Below are positions 1 to 6,415 of a stretch of 14,374 nucleotides of DNA, piece by piece. This DNA is from Candidatus Omnitrophota bacterium (GTDB lineage Bacteria; Omnitrophota; Gorgyraeia; Duberdicusellales; 4484-171), in assembly GCA_003644405.1 (NCBI GenBank), contig QNCE01000026.1, forward strand, positions 1 to 14,374, in the 5' to 3' direction. The notes beneath the pieces are model-generated. The model saw only the letters and a list, made by a program, of their open reading frames with translations. It had not been told where the DNA came from and searched no databases. How positions within the stretch are numbered: the first letter of the stretch is position 1; every line of letters begins with the position of its first letter. The translations under genes were made by a program, and so were the position numbers.

Positions 1-57
1 CCGTTCAATCTTAATCTTACGCAATTGATTAGGAGCTCTTTTATCGTACCTTAACAT
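1..57 (-). CDS. rph: RNase PH, N-terminal 19 codons only (cut by window edge)
   Basis: This is the start of a gene that runs off the low-coordinate end of the window. From the ATG at 57-55 it reads MLRYDKRAPNQLRKIKIER. The pattern R-x-D-x-R-x-P-N-Q-L-R-x-x-K-I matches the conserved N-terminus of RNase PH, the phosphorolytic 3'-to-5' exoribonuclease that trims tRNA 3' ends. A good Shine-Dalgarno, AAAGGAG at 64-70, sits 6 nt before the ATG. The start overlaps the end of the fumarase beta gene by 7 nt, so it continues the operon. Only the N-terminus is visible, so catalytic residues cannot be checked. The family call rests on one short but characteristic motif. Confidence 0.8.
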   Translation of the reverse strand, partial: MLRYDKRAPNQLRKIKIER

Positions 58-590
58 CTCTTACTCCTTTCTAACCGCTGATAAATGTCTCTACCTTGAC
101 AATCAATAGCTACAATAAGCGGAAAATCTTTTAACGTTAACTGATAGATTGCTTCGGCTCCTAAGTTGGGAAAAGCTATCAACTTAAAACTAGTCACTCT
201 TTTCCTTAAGTAAGCACCGCAGCCTCCATAAGTAATAAAGTATATACCTTTATATTTTTTTAGCAACTCTCTTATCCAAGGTGCTCTCTGCCCCTTTCCA
301 ATAGTAGCTAATGCACTATTTTTTAACAACTCCTCCAACGAATCATCCATACGAGAAGAAGTAGTGGGGCCACAGGAACCTAATTTTTTGCCTTTAATAT
401 TAGGTCCGCAGTAGTAAATTACCTGATTCTCTAAACTCAAAGGGAGTTTTTTCTTTTTTCTAATTAGGGTAATTAACTTTTTAATTGCTCTATCTCTAGC
501 AGTATAAACTACCCCGGAAAGTAATACTTTATCCCCAATTTTAAGTTGTTTTATCTTTTTTATAGTTAAAGGAGTAACTAACTTGATCAT
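51..590 (-). CDS. Fumarate hydratase class I, beta (C-terminal) subunit
   Basis: This 179-aa protein is the beta half of the two-subunit class I fumarase (fumarate to L-malate; the related TtdAB acts on tartrate). Family motifs visible are TARDRA near residues 30-35, YYCGP near 59-63, GSCGPTTSSRM at 71-81, ATIGKG at 95-100, GGCGAYL at 122-128 and the C-terminal FPNLGAEAIYQL block from 140, ending in a DFPLIVAID segment. Full length for a standalone beta subunit is about 180 aa, so it appears complete. It follows the alpha gene with an ATGA overlap (587-590), as expected for subunits made in equal amounts. Fumarase rather than tartrate dehydratase is inferred from the metabolic default; the sequence alone does not separate them. 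Confidence 0.9.
   Translation of the reverse strand: MIKLVTPLTIKKIKQLKIGDKVLLSGVVYTARDRAIKKLITLIRKKKKLPLSLENQVIYYCGPNIKGKKLGSCGPTTSSRMDDSLEELLKNSALATIGKGQRAPWIRELLKKYKGIYFITYGGCGAYLRKRVTSFKLIAFPNLGAEAIYQLTLKDFPLIVAIDCQGRDIYQRLERSKRC
64..70 (-). promoter_or_regulatory. Ribosome binding site of rph
   Basis: AAAGGAG on the minus strand lies 6 nt before the ATG at 57-55, inside the last codons of the fumarase beta gene. It supports the start chosen for the truncated rph gene. It is one of the few clear Shine-Dalgarno sequences in the cluster. Confidence 0.75.
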
Positions 591-1429
591 TCTTTTAGCA
601 AATTCATTAACTTGTCCTTAGAAATAGAGATAGTAGCACTCCTTAAAGCATGACAACTTATATTTACCCCTACAGGAAGTCCAGCAATGTGAGTAGGACT
701 CCTTTTAATCTTTACCGCTAAACAACTAAAACAGCCCCCTAACCCCATTGGCCCTATACCTAAAGCATTAATCTTTTCTTTTAGAATCTTTTCCCACTTA
801 GCTAATTCCTTAGAGGGAGTAGGTTTATCCAACCGGAAAAGCAAAGCTTTTTTTGCTAAAACCAGACACCCCTCAGAGGTAGACCCTATCCCTATTCCTA
901 CAAAAAAAGGAGGACAGGCTCCAGGACCGGCTTCCTCTACTGCTTCCAAGATAAACTTGTTAATATCATCATAAGAAGCGGTAGGGTTAAACATCTTCAT
1001 CTTAGTTTTATTCTCTGACCCAAACCCTTTAGGAAAGATAGTTACTTTAACACCTTTTGTATTAGTAAACTCAATATGAAAAAAATTCCCACTATAAGTT
1101 AACTTCCCTTGACTATCTATGACTGAGGCACGAAAACCTCCTTCTCTATAGGCCTTATTTACTCCTTTTTTTATTCTATCTAACAAAGTCTTACCAATCT
1201 TTATGTCTCTGCCTACCTCCAAAAATACTAAAGGGAGCCCCGTATCTTGACAAATAGCTATCTTTTCCTTTCTGGCTATCTTAGCATTCTCTAAAATTAC
1301 TCTTAAAGCCCCTTTAGCAAGAGGGGATTTTTCTCTATAAAAAGCCTCTCTTAAAAGATTCAGAACGTCCTTCCTTAACTCAATATTAGCTTTTATAGCT
1401 AAATTTTTAATTACTGTTTCTAAGTTCAT
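587..1429 (-). CDS. Fumarate hydratase class I, alpha (N-terminal, Fe-S) subunit
   Basis: This 280-aa protein is the alpha half of a class I [4Fe-4S] fumarase/tartrate dehydratase. The three family cysteines that hold the cluster are present: C60 in ICQDTG, C172 in GACPP and C259 in NISCHALR. The SENKTKMKMFNPTAS block (138-152) and the GIGIGSTSEG block (178-187) are also typical. Length is normal for a separate alpha subunit, and the beta subunit follows with an ATGA overlap. One oddity is the segment GPMGLGGCFSCLAVKI near 226-241. From memory this family usually has Lys-Thr-Thr after GLGG; here two extra cysteines (C233, C236) stand there. Translation probably couples to queE, whose TGA overlaps this ATG (1426-1429); no Shine-Dalgarno is visible. 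Confidence 0.9.
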   Translation of the reverse strand: MNLETVIKNLAIKANIELRKDVLNLLREAFYREKSPLAKGALRVILENAKIARKEKIAICQDTGLPLVFLEVGRDIKIGKTLLDRIKKGVNKAYREGGFRASVIDSQGKLTYSGNFFHIEFTNTKGVKVTIFPKGFGSENKTKMKMFNPTASYDDINKFILEAVEEAGPGACPPFFVGIGIGSTSEGCLVLAKKALLFRLDKPTPSKELAKWEKILKEKINALGIGPMGLGGCFSCLAVKIKRSPTHIAGLPVGVNISCHALRSATISISKDKLMNLLKE

Positions 1430-2088
1430 TCTATATTTAAAAACTTATGAACTTGAGGAACGATTCTAACATCAATTCCTTTGTTTAAAAGATACTCCCC
1501 AAAAACAAACATTTTTTTAAGTAATCTTCTACTTAAATAGCGAGAGTCTGGCTGTAAGTAAAGAGGGTAATCTAATTTATCTTTTAAGAAACCTGCCAGT
1601 CTCTTTATATCATCAAACTGAGTAGAAGTGGTAATCACTGTCTTAAAAAAAATCTCTTTAAGCTTAGCAACTTTAAAAAACTCCTCATGAACCCTCCAAA
1701 GTTGAGAACCTCCTGTAGAACTCTTAAGCTTTAAGTCAAAGGATATTATATCAATATATTTAATTACTTTCTTCAAATTTTTATAGAGGGTAGCGTTAGT
1801 CTCCAAGTAAATTTTAAATTTATCTTTAGCTATACTCTCTAAAAACATTTTTAAAAAATCTGCCTGACAAAGTGGCTCACCTCCTGTTAAAGAGAGAAAC
1901 TTTACTCTTAAAGAGCTGACTTCTTTTTTAAGACTATTTACATTGTAAATTTTAAACTTCTCTAACTTTGTGTCGCAAAACTGACAATTCAAGTTACACC
2001 CAAAGAATCTTACAAATACCTGAAGAGAACCTACATATTTTCCCTCACCCTGGATGCTCTTAAAAATACTGGCTACTTTCGCTTCCAC
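1426..2088 (-). CDS. queE: 7-carboxy-7-deazaguanine synthase (radical SAM)
   Basis: QueE converts 6-carboxy-tetrahydropterin to 7-carboxy-7-deazaguanine, the ring-contraction step of queuosine/preQ0 synthesis. The 220-aa protein has the N-terminal SIQGEG motif (11-16), the radical-SAM cysteine cluster C31-x3-C35-x2-C38 followed by DT, and the SAM-binding LTGGEP motif (67-72). Length fits QueE (about 200-240 aa). The start is GTG at 2088-2086, with a purine-rich stretch just before it. That start overlaps the queC stop by 16 nt, and the upstream queD and queC genes supply the previous and next enzymes of the same pathway, which makes the assignment firm. Confidence 0.95.
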   Translation of the reverse strand: MEAKVASIFKSIQGEGKYVGSLQVFVRFFGCNLNCQFCDTKLEKFKIYNVNSLKKEVSSLRVKFLSLTGGEPLCQADFLKMFLESIAKDKFKIYLETNATLYKNLKKVIKYIDIISFDLKLKSSTGGSQLWRVHEEFFKVAKLKEIFFKTVITTSTQFDDIKRLAGFLKDKLDYPLYLQPDSRYLSRRLLKKMFVFGEYLLNKGIDVRIVPQVHKFLNIE

Positions 2089-2789
2089 CTTTTTCTAACT
2101 CTCTTAGTTAAGAGAGGATCAACTAAACCTAACTCTTTAAAAGCATTTATACGAAATCGACAACTATCGCACTTAAGACAAGGTCTATCTTTGCCTTTAT
2201 AACAAGACCAGGTAAGATGGAAAGGAACTCCAAGTTTAAGTCCCAGTTTAATTATCTCTTTTTTATCTTTATCGATTAAGGGAGCAGTAATCTTTATAGA
2301 GGGGTGGACTATTCCTAAATTTATTGCCTCCTCAAATTTACTTAAGAATTGAGGTCGGCAATCAGGATATCCTGAGTAATCTTGAGTATGGGCGCCAATA
2401 AATATATCACTAGCTCCTTTTGTCTCTGCTAAAGATACGGCATAACTTAGGAAAATGATATTTCTTCCTGCTACGTAAGTGGAAGGGACGATAGAAGAGT
2501 TAAGATCTCTATTTAAAGGGATTTCTCTTTTTTTACTAACTAAACTTGATTTTACCCATCCTAAGTTAAGTCTAATCAAGTAGTATTCTAATCTGTTGAG
2601 AAAAGCAATTCTTTGCGCATGGATAATCTCTTTACGGTGCTTTTGCCCATAGTCAAAAATAAGAGCAACTAACTTGTATCCATACTTTTTTGCTAGGTAT
2701 AGAGTGACCGTTGAATCTATGCCTCCGTAGAGAAGGATTATACCTTTTTTTAAACCTTTCTTTTCTCTTATTCTTGATAAATTGCGCAT
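2073..2789 (-). CDS. queC: 7-cyano-7-deazaguanine (preQ0) synthase
   Basis: QueC is an ATP-dependent ligase of the PP-loop family that turns 7-carboxy-7-deazaguanine and ammonia into preQ0. The 238-aa protein shows the PP-loop region LLYGGIDSTVTL (19-30), the FDYGQKH motif (45-51), GRNIIFLS (108-115), and the C-terminal zinc site TWSC-x7-C-x2-C-x2-C with C196, C204, C207 and C210. One oddity: the PP-loop is normally SGGxDS, and here the first Ser is Tyr (Y21, codon TAC at 2729-2727). The N-terminus is about ten residues longer than the family norm, but no alternative start codon lies nearer the PP-loop. It overlaps queD by 22 nt and queE by 16 nt. Confidence 0.95.
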   Translation of the reverse strand: MRNLSRIREKKGLKKGIILLYGGIDSTVTLYLAKKYGYKLVALIFDYGQKHRKEIIHAQRIAFLNRLEYYLIRLNLGWVKSSLVSKKREIPLNRDLNSSIVPSTYVAGRNIIFLSYAVSLAETKGASDIFIGAHTQDYSGYPDCRPQFLSKFEEAINLGIVHPSIKITAPLIDKDKKEIIKLGLKLGVPFHLTWSCYKGKDRPCLKCDSCRFRINAFKELGLVDPLLTKRVRKRWKRK

Positions 2790-3133
2790 GAGTTATCTTT
2801 CTCCCATACTCGAATTTCTTCTAACTTACATACTCCTGTCAACTTTTCTTTTAATTGAGAAAAGATATAAAAAGCAATCTCCTCAGATGTAGGATTTTTA
2901 TCTTTAAAATAATCTATCTCATTTAAGACTTTATGATCCAGTTGCTCCAAAACACTATCTAACTTATCCTTTAGTAATCCAAAATCTATTACCAAACCTT
3001 GGGGGTCTAGCTTCTCACTTCTCCAGGTAGCCTCTACCTTCCAGTTATGCCCATGAAGATTCTCGCACTTACCTTTATAATTCTTTAAAAAATGGGCAGC
3101 GCTAAAACTAGATATTACTTTTACTCTATACAT
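2768..3133 (-). CDS. queD: 6-carboxy-5,6,7,8-tetrahydropterin synthase
   Basis: QueD is a PTPS-fold enzyme that converts dihydroneopterin triphosphate to 6-carboxy-tetrahydropterin, the first committed step of preQ0 synthesis. The 121-aa protein is full length. It carries the zinc histidines H14 (SAAHF), H27 and H29 (NLHGHNW), the catalytic C23 four residues before HGH, the LDHKVLNE block (65-72) with a catalytic His, PTSEE (81-85), and a conserved Glu in VWEKD (109-113). It overlaps murI by 8 nt upstream and queC by 22 nt downstream. QueF, Tgt and FolE are not in the window, so the pathway is only partly encoded here. Confidence 0.95.
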   Translation of the reverse strand: MYRVKVISSFSAAHFLKNYKGKCENLHGHNWKVEATWRSEKLDPQGLVIDFGLLKDKLDSVLEQLDHKVLNEIDYFKDKNPTSEEIAFYIFSQLKEKLTGVCKLEEIRVWEKDNSCAIYQE

Positions 3134-3923
3134 TTACCAACTTTGGGTTTTCTATATTCTTCTTAAGAAACAATTTCGCTAACTTAAAAAAATTCTGGGG
3201 GTCGTCGGTGACATAAAACTCTTTATGAGACACGTTCCTACTATTTGCTAAAAGCCCATTTTCTTCTAATATACGCTTAGTATTTATCGCTACTTCTTTA
3301 GCAGAATCTATAATACATACTCCTTTCAAATAGGAAGCAATTACATTCTTAATAAGAGGGTAATGAGTGCATCCTAAAATAAGGGTATCGATTTTGCCTT
3401 TTAAGTCTTTTAAATAGAATTTAACCAAATCCTCTAAGAGCAAGCTCCTTATAAGACCTTCCTCAATAAAAGGAACTAACAGAGGGCAGGGACGGGAAAA
3501 AATTAAACTATTTCTATCTTTTCTTTTTAACTCCTCCTCATAAGCTCTACTAGCTATTGTAGATTTTGTGCCGATTACCCCAATCCTTTTTCCCTTAGAA
3601 ACCTTAATTGCCTTCTCGACAGCAGGTTTAATCACTCCTAGGATAGGAATTTTAAAAATTTTTCTTACGTACTTTAAAGCCAAACTAGATGAAGTATTAC
3701 AAGCTATCACTATAAGTTTGACCCTTTTTTTAAGAAGAAAAAGAATATTCTCTGTAGTGAAGCGAATCACTGTCTGTCTAGATTTATTTCCGTAAGGAAC
3801 CCTTGCAGTATCTCCAAAATAAATAAGAGACTCGCAAGGTAACCTTTTTTCTATTTCTTTAAGAACCGTGAGTCCACCTATTCCAGAATCAAAAATTCCA
3901 ATAGGCCTTTTATCTGTTCCCAT
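3126..3923 (-). CDS. murI: Glutamate racemase
   Basis: MurI interconverts L- and D-glutamate to supply D-Glu for peptidoglycan. The 265-aa protein is of normal length. It has the N-terminal PIGIFDSGIGGLTVL motif (7-21) with D12 and S13, YFGDTARVPYG (35-45), the first catalytic cysteine C75 in ACNTSS, and the second, C185, in LGCTHYPLI followed by H187. The start ATG lies 14 nt inside the end of the amidase gene, so the two cell-wall genes are probably translationally coupled. The gene order murI ... rph is common in bacteria, although here que and fum genes lie between them. Confidence 0.96.
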   Translation of the reverse strand: MGTDKRPIGIFDSGIGGLTVLKEIEKRLPCESLIYFGDTARVPYGNKSRQTVIRFTTENILFLLKKRVKLIVIACNTSSSLALKYVRKIFKIPILGVIKPAVEKAIKVSKGKRIGVIGTKSTIASRAYEEELKRKDRNSLIFSRPCPLLVPFIEEGLIRSLLLEDLVKFYLKDLKGKIDTLILGCTHYPLIKNVIASYLKGVCIIDSAKEVAINTKRILEENGLLANSRNVSHKEFYVTDDPQNFFKLAKLFLKKNIENPKLVNV

Positions 3924-4947
3924 ACCTCTTTACTAAGCGTGGATATTGTCTATTTAAAGAAGAAACTCCTAAGGCAATTGCACAAGCAATTTGGTGTTGG
4001 TAACGAGGATTTTTTAGAAGTCTTTCTTCTCGGCTGTTGCTTAAATACCCTACTTCCACCAGAATACTAGGTACATACCCATACTTTAAGACATAGAAAG
4101 GTGCGCCCTTAGGATAACTAACTTTAAATCCCAGCTCCCTAAAAATAGCAACTAAACAGTGAGCTGCCTGGCGGCTGATGGCATCATTCTTAGCACAAAT
4201 ATTTCTCCAGATAATCTCCCTTTGGTGACGAGAATAAGCACCTCTTAAATCGGGAGGAAGATAGTTAGATAGCCAAAGCAATCTCTTTTTCCAGTTAAAG
4301 TACTTAGGAGAAAGATAATAAATTTCTACTCCATTTACTCTGCAATTGCGGTTAGAGTTAGCATGAATACTTATGAATAGATCTGCCCTCCTATCTTTAG
4401 CTATCTCTACCCTCTTCTGGAGAGAAAGGTAAATATCTTTTTTCCGAGTAAGGTAAACTATAAACCCTTTTTTCTCTAATTCTCTCTTAAGAAGCTTAGC
4501 TATCCGTAGATTAATATCCTTCTCTTTTATTCCCCCAGGAGAAATTGCTCCTGGATCTTTACCTCCATGACCAGGATCAATAACTATCCTTTTTATCGCC
4601 AGGGGAACAAAAATCTTAGGTATTTTTTTAAGGATAATATCCTCCAATTCCTGAGGAATAAATATCCTGCCTTCTCGGTAAAAAGGAGAGTTCTTAAGAC
4701 GGAAAAATCTTCCGTTGTAGTAGACTAGTAAGGAGTTTAAAAGGAGTCGAATATTTTTATCCTTAGAGGTTAACTCTACAACATCATCTAAGGTATTATA
4801 GGAATAAGTCAAACCATTTTTTTTGCAGAATTTACTTACCTCTACAAACTTTGCTTTCGGTGGAAGAGGGAGAGTAACCCTTTTAGGTATAGTCACACAT
4901 CCACATAAAGAAAGTGCTACTAAGATAACTAAAAAATGCTTACTCAT
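3910..4947 (-). CDS. N-acetylmuramoyl-L-alanine amidase (Amidase_3), predicted lipoprotein
   Basis: This 345-aa zinc amidase cleaves the MurNAc-L-Ala bond of peptidoglycan. It begins with a lipoprotein signal peptide: a short basic end, a hydrophobic stretch (5-14) and the lipobox L14-C15-G16-C17. Residues about 30-110 look like the copper-amine-oxidase-N/SLH-like beta domain often found ahead of such amidases. The catalytic domain starts with IVIDPGHGGKDPGA (121-134). The expected zinc ligands H127, E142 (GIKEKDINL) and H195 (SIHAN), and the catalytic glutamate E298 (ILVEVGYLSN), are all present. It overlaps mgtE by ATGA. An insertion of roughly 40-50 residues after about residue 213 resembles the regulatory helix region of AmiB/AmiC-type enzymes, but this is inferred from spacing only. 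Confidence 0.93.
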   Translation of the reverse strand: MSKHFLVILVALSLCGCVTIPKRVTLPLPPKAKFVEVSKFCKKNGLTYSYNTLDDVVELTSKDKNIRLLLNSLLVYYNGRFFRLKNSPFYREGRIFIPQELEDIILKKIPKIFVPLAIKRIVIDPGHGGKDPGAISPGGIKEKDINLRIAKLLKRELEKKGFIVYLTRKKDIYLSLQKRVEIAKDRRADLFISIHANSNRNCRVNGVEIYYLSPKYFNWKKRLLWLSNYLPPDLRGAYSRHQREIIWRNICAKNDAISRQAAHCLVAIFRELGFKVSYPKGAPFYVLKYGYVPSILVEVGYLSNSREERLLKNPRYQHQIACAIALGVSSLNRQYPRLVKRYGNR

Positions 4948-6284
4948 AAACCGAGAATTAATCTCGCTATCTCAAAGTAGATAAAGATGCCCCCTACATC
5001 GACAATGGTGGTAATTAAAGGTCCACTCATTAATGCGGGGTCCAGTTTAATCTTTCTAAAGATAAGAGGAAGAGAAGCTCCAATAACTGCTGCAGTAGCT
5101 ACCGTCAACCCTATGGATATCCCTACGGCAATACTTAAAAGCCAATTATTCTGTTGAAGAAAAACTCTAACTATTCCTACTATCGCTAAAATCCCTCCGA
5201 TAAAGAAGCCAATAAAAGACTCTCTAAAAATAATCTTAAAAAAGTCCTTTACTCTTATCTCCCCGATAGCTAAGCTCCTTATGATTATGGTAGCGGATTG
5301 AGTTCCTGCATTACCACCGGTATCAATAAGAATAGGGAGGAAAAAACTTAGAGCCACCCACTTCTGGATACTTGACTGATACTTCTGTAAAACCAGACCG
5401 GAGATTGACTCCAGAGTGACAAGAACTATCAACCAAAAACTTCTCCTCCATACTATATTAAAAAAACCCGCTTCCATATAGGGCTTATCTACTGGTAATA
5501 CCGCAGCAATCTTTTCAAAATCCTCTGTGGCTTCATCCTCTAAACCATCAACTAAATCATCAAAAGTTACAATCCCTAACAATTTATCATTGCTATCTAC
5601 TACAGGAAGAGCTATTATGTCGTACTTCTTAAATATATTTGCTGCTTCTTCTTTATCAGTGTTAACGTTAACTTTTATTACATCTTTATACATAATTTCC
5701 GAAATCTTAGTTGAAGGATCAGCTAAAACTAACTTTTTTAAAGAAACTACTCCTTTAAGCTTTTTTTCCTTATCTAAAACATAACAATGATAAATTGTCT
5801 CCTTACCTATCCCTGCATCCCTCAAATGATCCAAAGCCTCTTTGACCCTCATGTCCTCATAGAGCTGAACAAAATCAGGAGTAAGAAGCCTCCCTACAGA
5901 ATCAGGAGGATAGTTAAGTATTTCTAAGGCAAGCTTACGTTCTTGGGGTGATAAAAGATTTATAGAGCGCTTAACTAACTCTGCAGGCATATCTTCAAAA
6001 AGTTCAGTCCTATCGTCAGGAGACATATCATCCAAGATTTCTTTAACTTCCTGATCAGTCAAAGAACGCAAAAGAGTTTCCTGCTCATCGTCGGGAAGAT
6101 ATTCAAATACCTCTACTGCTCTATCGTGGGGAATCATACGAAAAACTAACAACTTATGAGAAGGTTTCTCAAGGCGAGATATTAAGTTAGCAACATCTTC
6201 TGGGTGAAGAGGAAGTAAACTTTTTACTTCGGAAAGCCTTCTCTTGTCAAGTAAGTATTTTATTTTAGATATTAACTCCTCCAT
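4944..6284 (-). CDS. mgtE: Magnesium transporter MgtE
   Basis: MgtE is a homodimeric inner-membrane Mg2+ channel whose cytoplasmic part senses Mg2+. The 446-aa protein has the MgtE_N superhelical domain (about 1-135, with repeated LPDDEQETLL and MSPDDRTELFEDMP blocks), two CBS domains (about 136-250), a connecting helix, and a membrane domain from about 282. The membrane domain shows the signature DTGGNAGTQSATIIIRSLA (321-339) and DPALMSGPLITTIVDVGG (415-432), with D429 in the position of the pore aspartate. Length is normal. The ATG at 6284-6282 has no Shine-Dalgarno upstream, and a strong promoter lies almost on top of it, so this gene seems to begin a new transcription unit. No room exists for an M-box-type Mg2+ riboswitch. 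Confidence 0.96.
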   Translation of the reverse strand: MEELISKIKYLLDKRRLSEVKSLLPLHPEDVANLISRLEKPSHKLLVFRMIPHDRAVEVFEYLPDDEQETLLRSLTDQEVKEILDDMSPDDRTELFEDMPAELVKRSINLLSPQERKLALEILNYPPDSVGRLLTPDFVQLYEDMRVKEALDHLRDAGIGKETIYHCYVLDKEKKLKGVVSLKKLVLADPSTKISEIMYKDVIKVNVNTDKEEAANIFKKYDIIALPVVDSNDKLLGIVTFDDLVDGLEDEATEDFEKIAAVLPVDKPYMEAGFFNIVWRRSFWLIVLVTLESISGLVLQKYQSSIQKWVALSFFLPILIDTGGNAGTQSATIIIRSLAIGEIRVKDFFKIIFRESFIGFFIGGILAIVGIVRVFLQQNNWLLSIAVGISIGLTVATAAVIGASLPLIFRKIKLDPALMSGPLITTIVDVGGIFIYFEIARLILGL

Positions 6285-6292
6285 ATTTAACT

Positions 6293-6321
6293 AGTTTATG
6301 AAAATAACTAAAGTGTGTCAA
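6293..6321 (-). promoter_or_regulatory. Sigma-70-type promoter for mgtE, almost leaderless
   Basis: On the minus strand a perfect -35 box TTGACA (6321-6316) is followed by a 17-nt spacer and TAAACT (6298-6293), which matches TATAAT at 4 of 6 positions. Only 8 nt separate the -10 box from the mgtE ATG (6284). A start site 7 nt after the -10 would fall near 6286, giving a leader of about 2 nt. The absence of any Shine-Dalgarno before mgtE fits a leaderless message. It is the only strong internal promoter candidate I found in the cluster. Confidence 0.6.
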
Positions 6322-6415
6322 TTGATTTTATGGGCAGGTTAAGCAGACTTACATCTCTAACTTCCTCAAAGTAGCCTTTAGGAGCGTAGAGAGAAAACTT
6401 ATCTGTAAGGTTCAA
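6308..6415 (-). other. Possible 35-codon ORF or gene remnant in the CDF-mgtE gap
   Basis: A frame shifted relative to the CDF gene is open from a TTG at 6415-6413 to a TAG at 6310-6308. It encodes 35 residues including DKFSLYAPKGYFEEVRDVS and ending LNLPIKSIDTL. The residue mix looks protein-like and the stretch fills most of the 114-nt gap. However, the start codon is rare, no Shine-Dalgarno precedes it, and the end runs through the -35 box of the mgtE promoter. It could be a decayed end of a lost gene, a tiny coupled peptide, or chance. I do not assign a family. Confidence 0.2.

Noticed and set aside
6285..6398. Possible Mg2+ riboswitch (M-box) or terminator ahead of mgtE.
   Set aside because: The gap is only 114 nt, no stable stem with a T-run is visible, and the promoter lies at the end of the gap next to the ATG, so the transcript would not contain a riboswitch.
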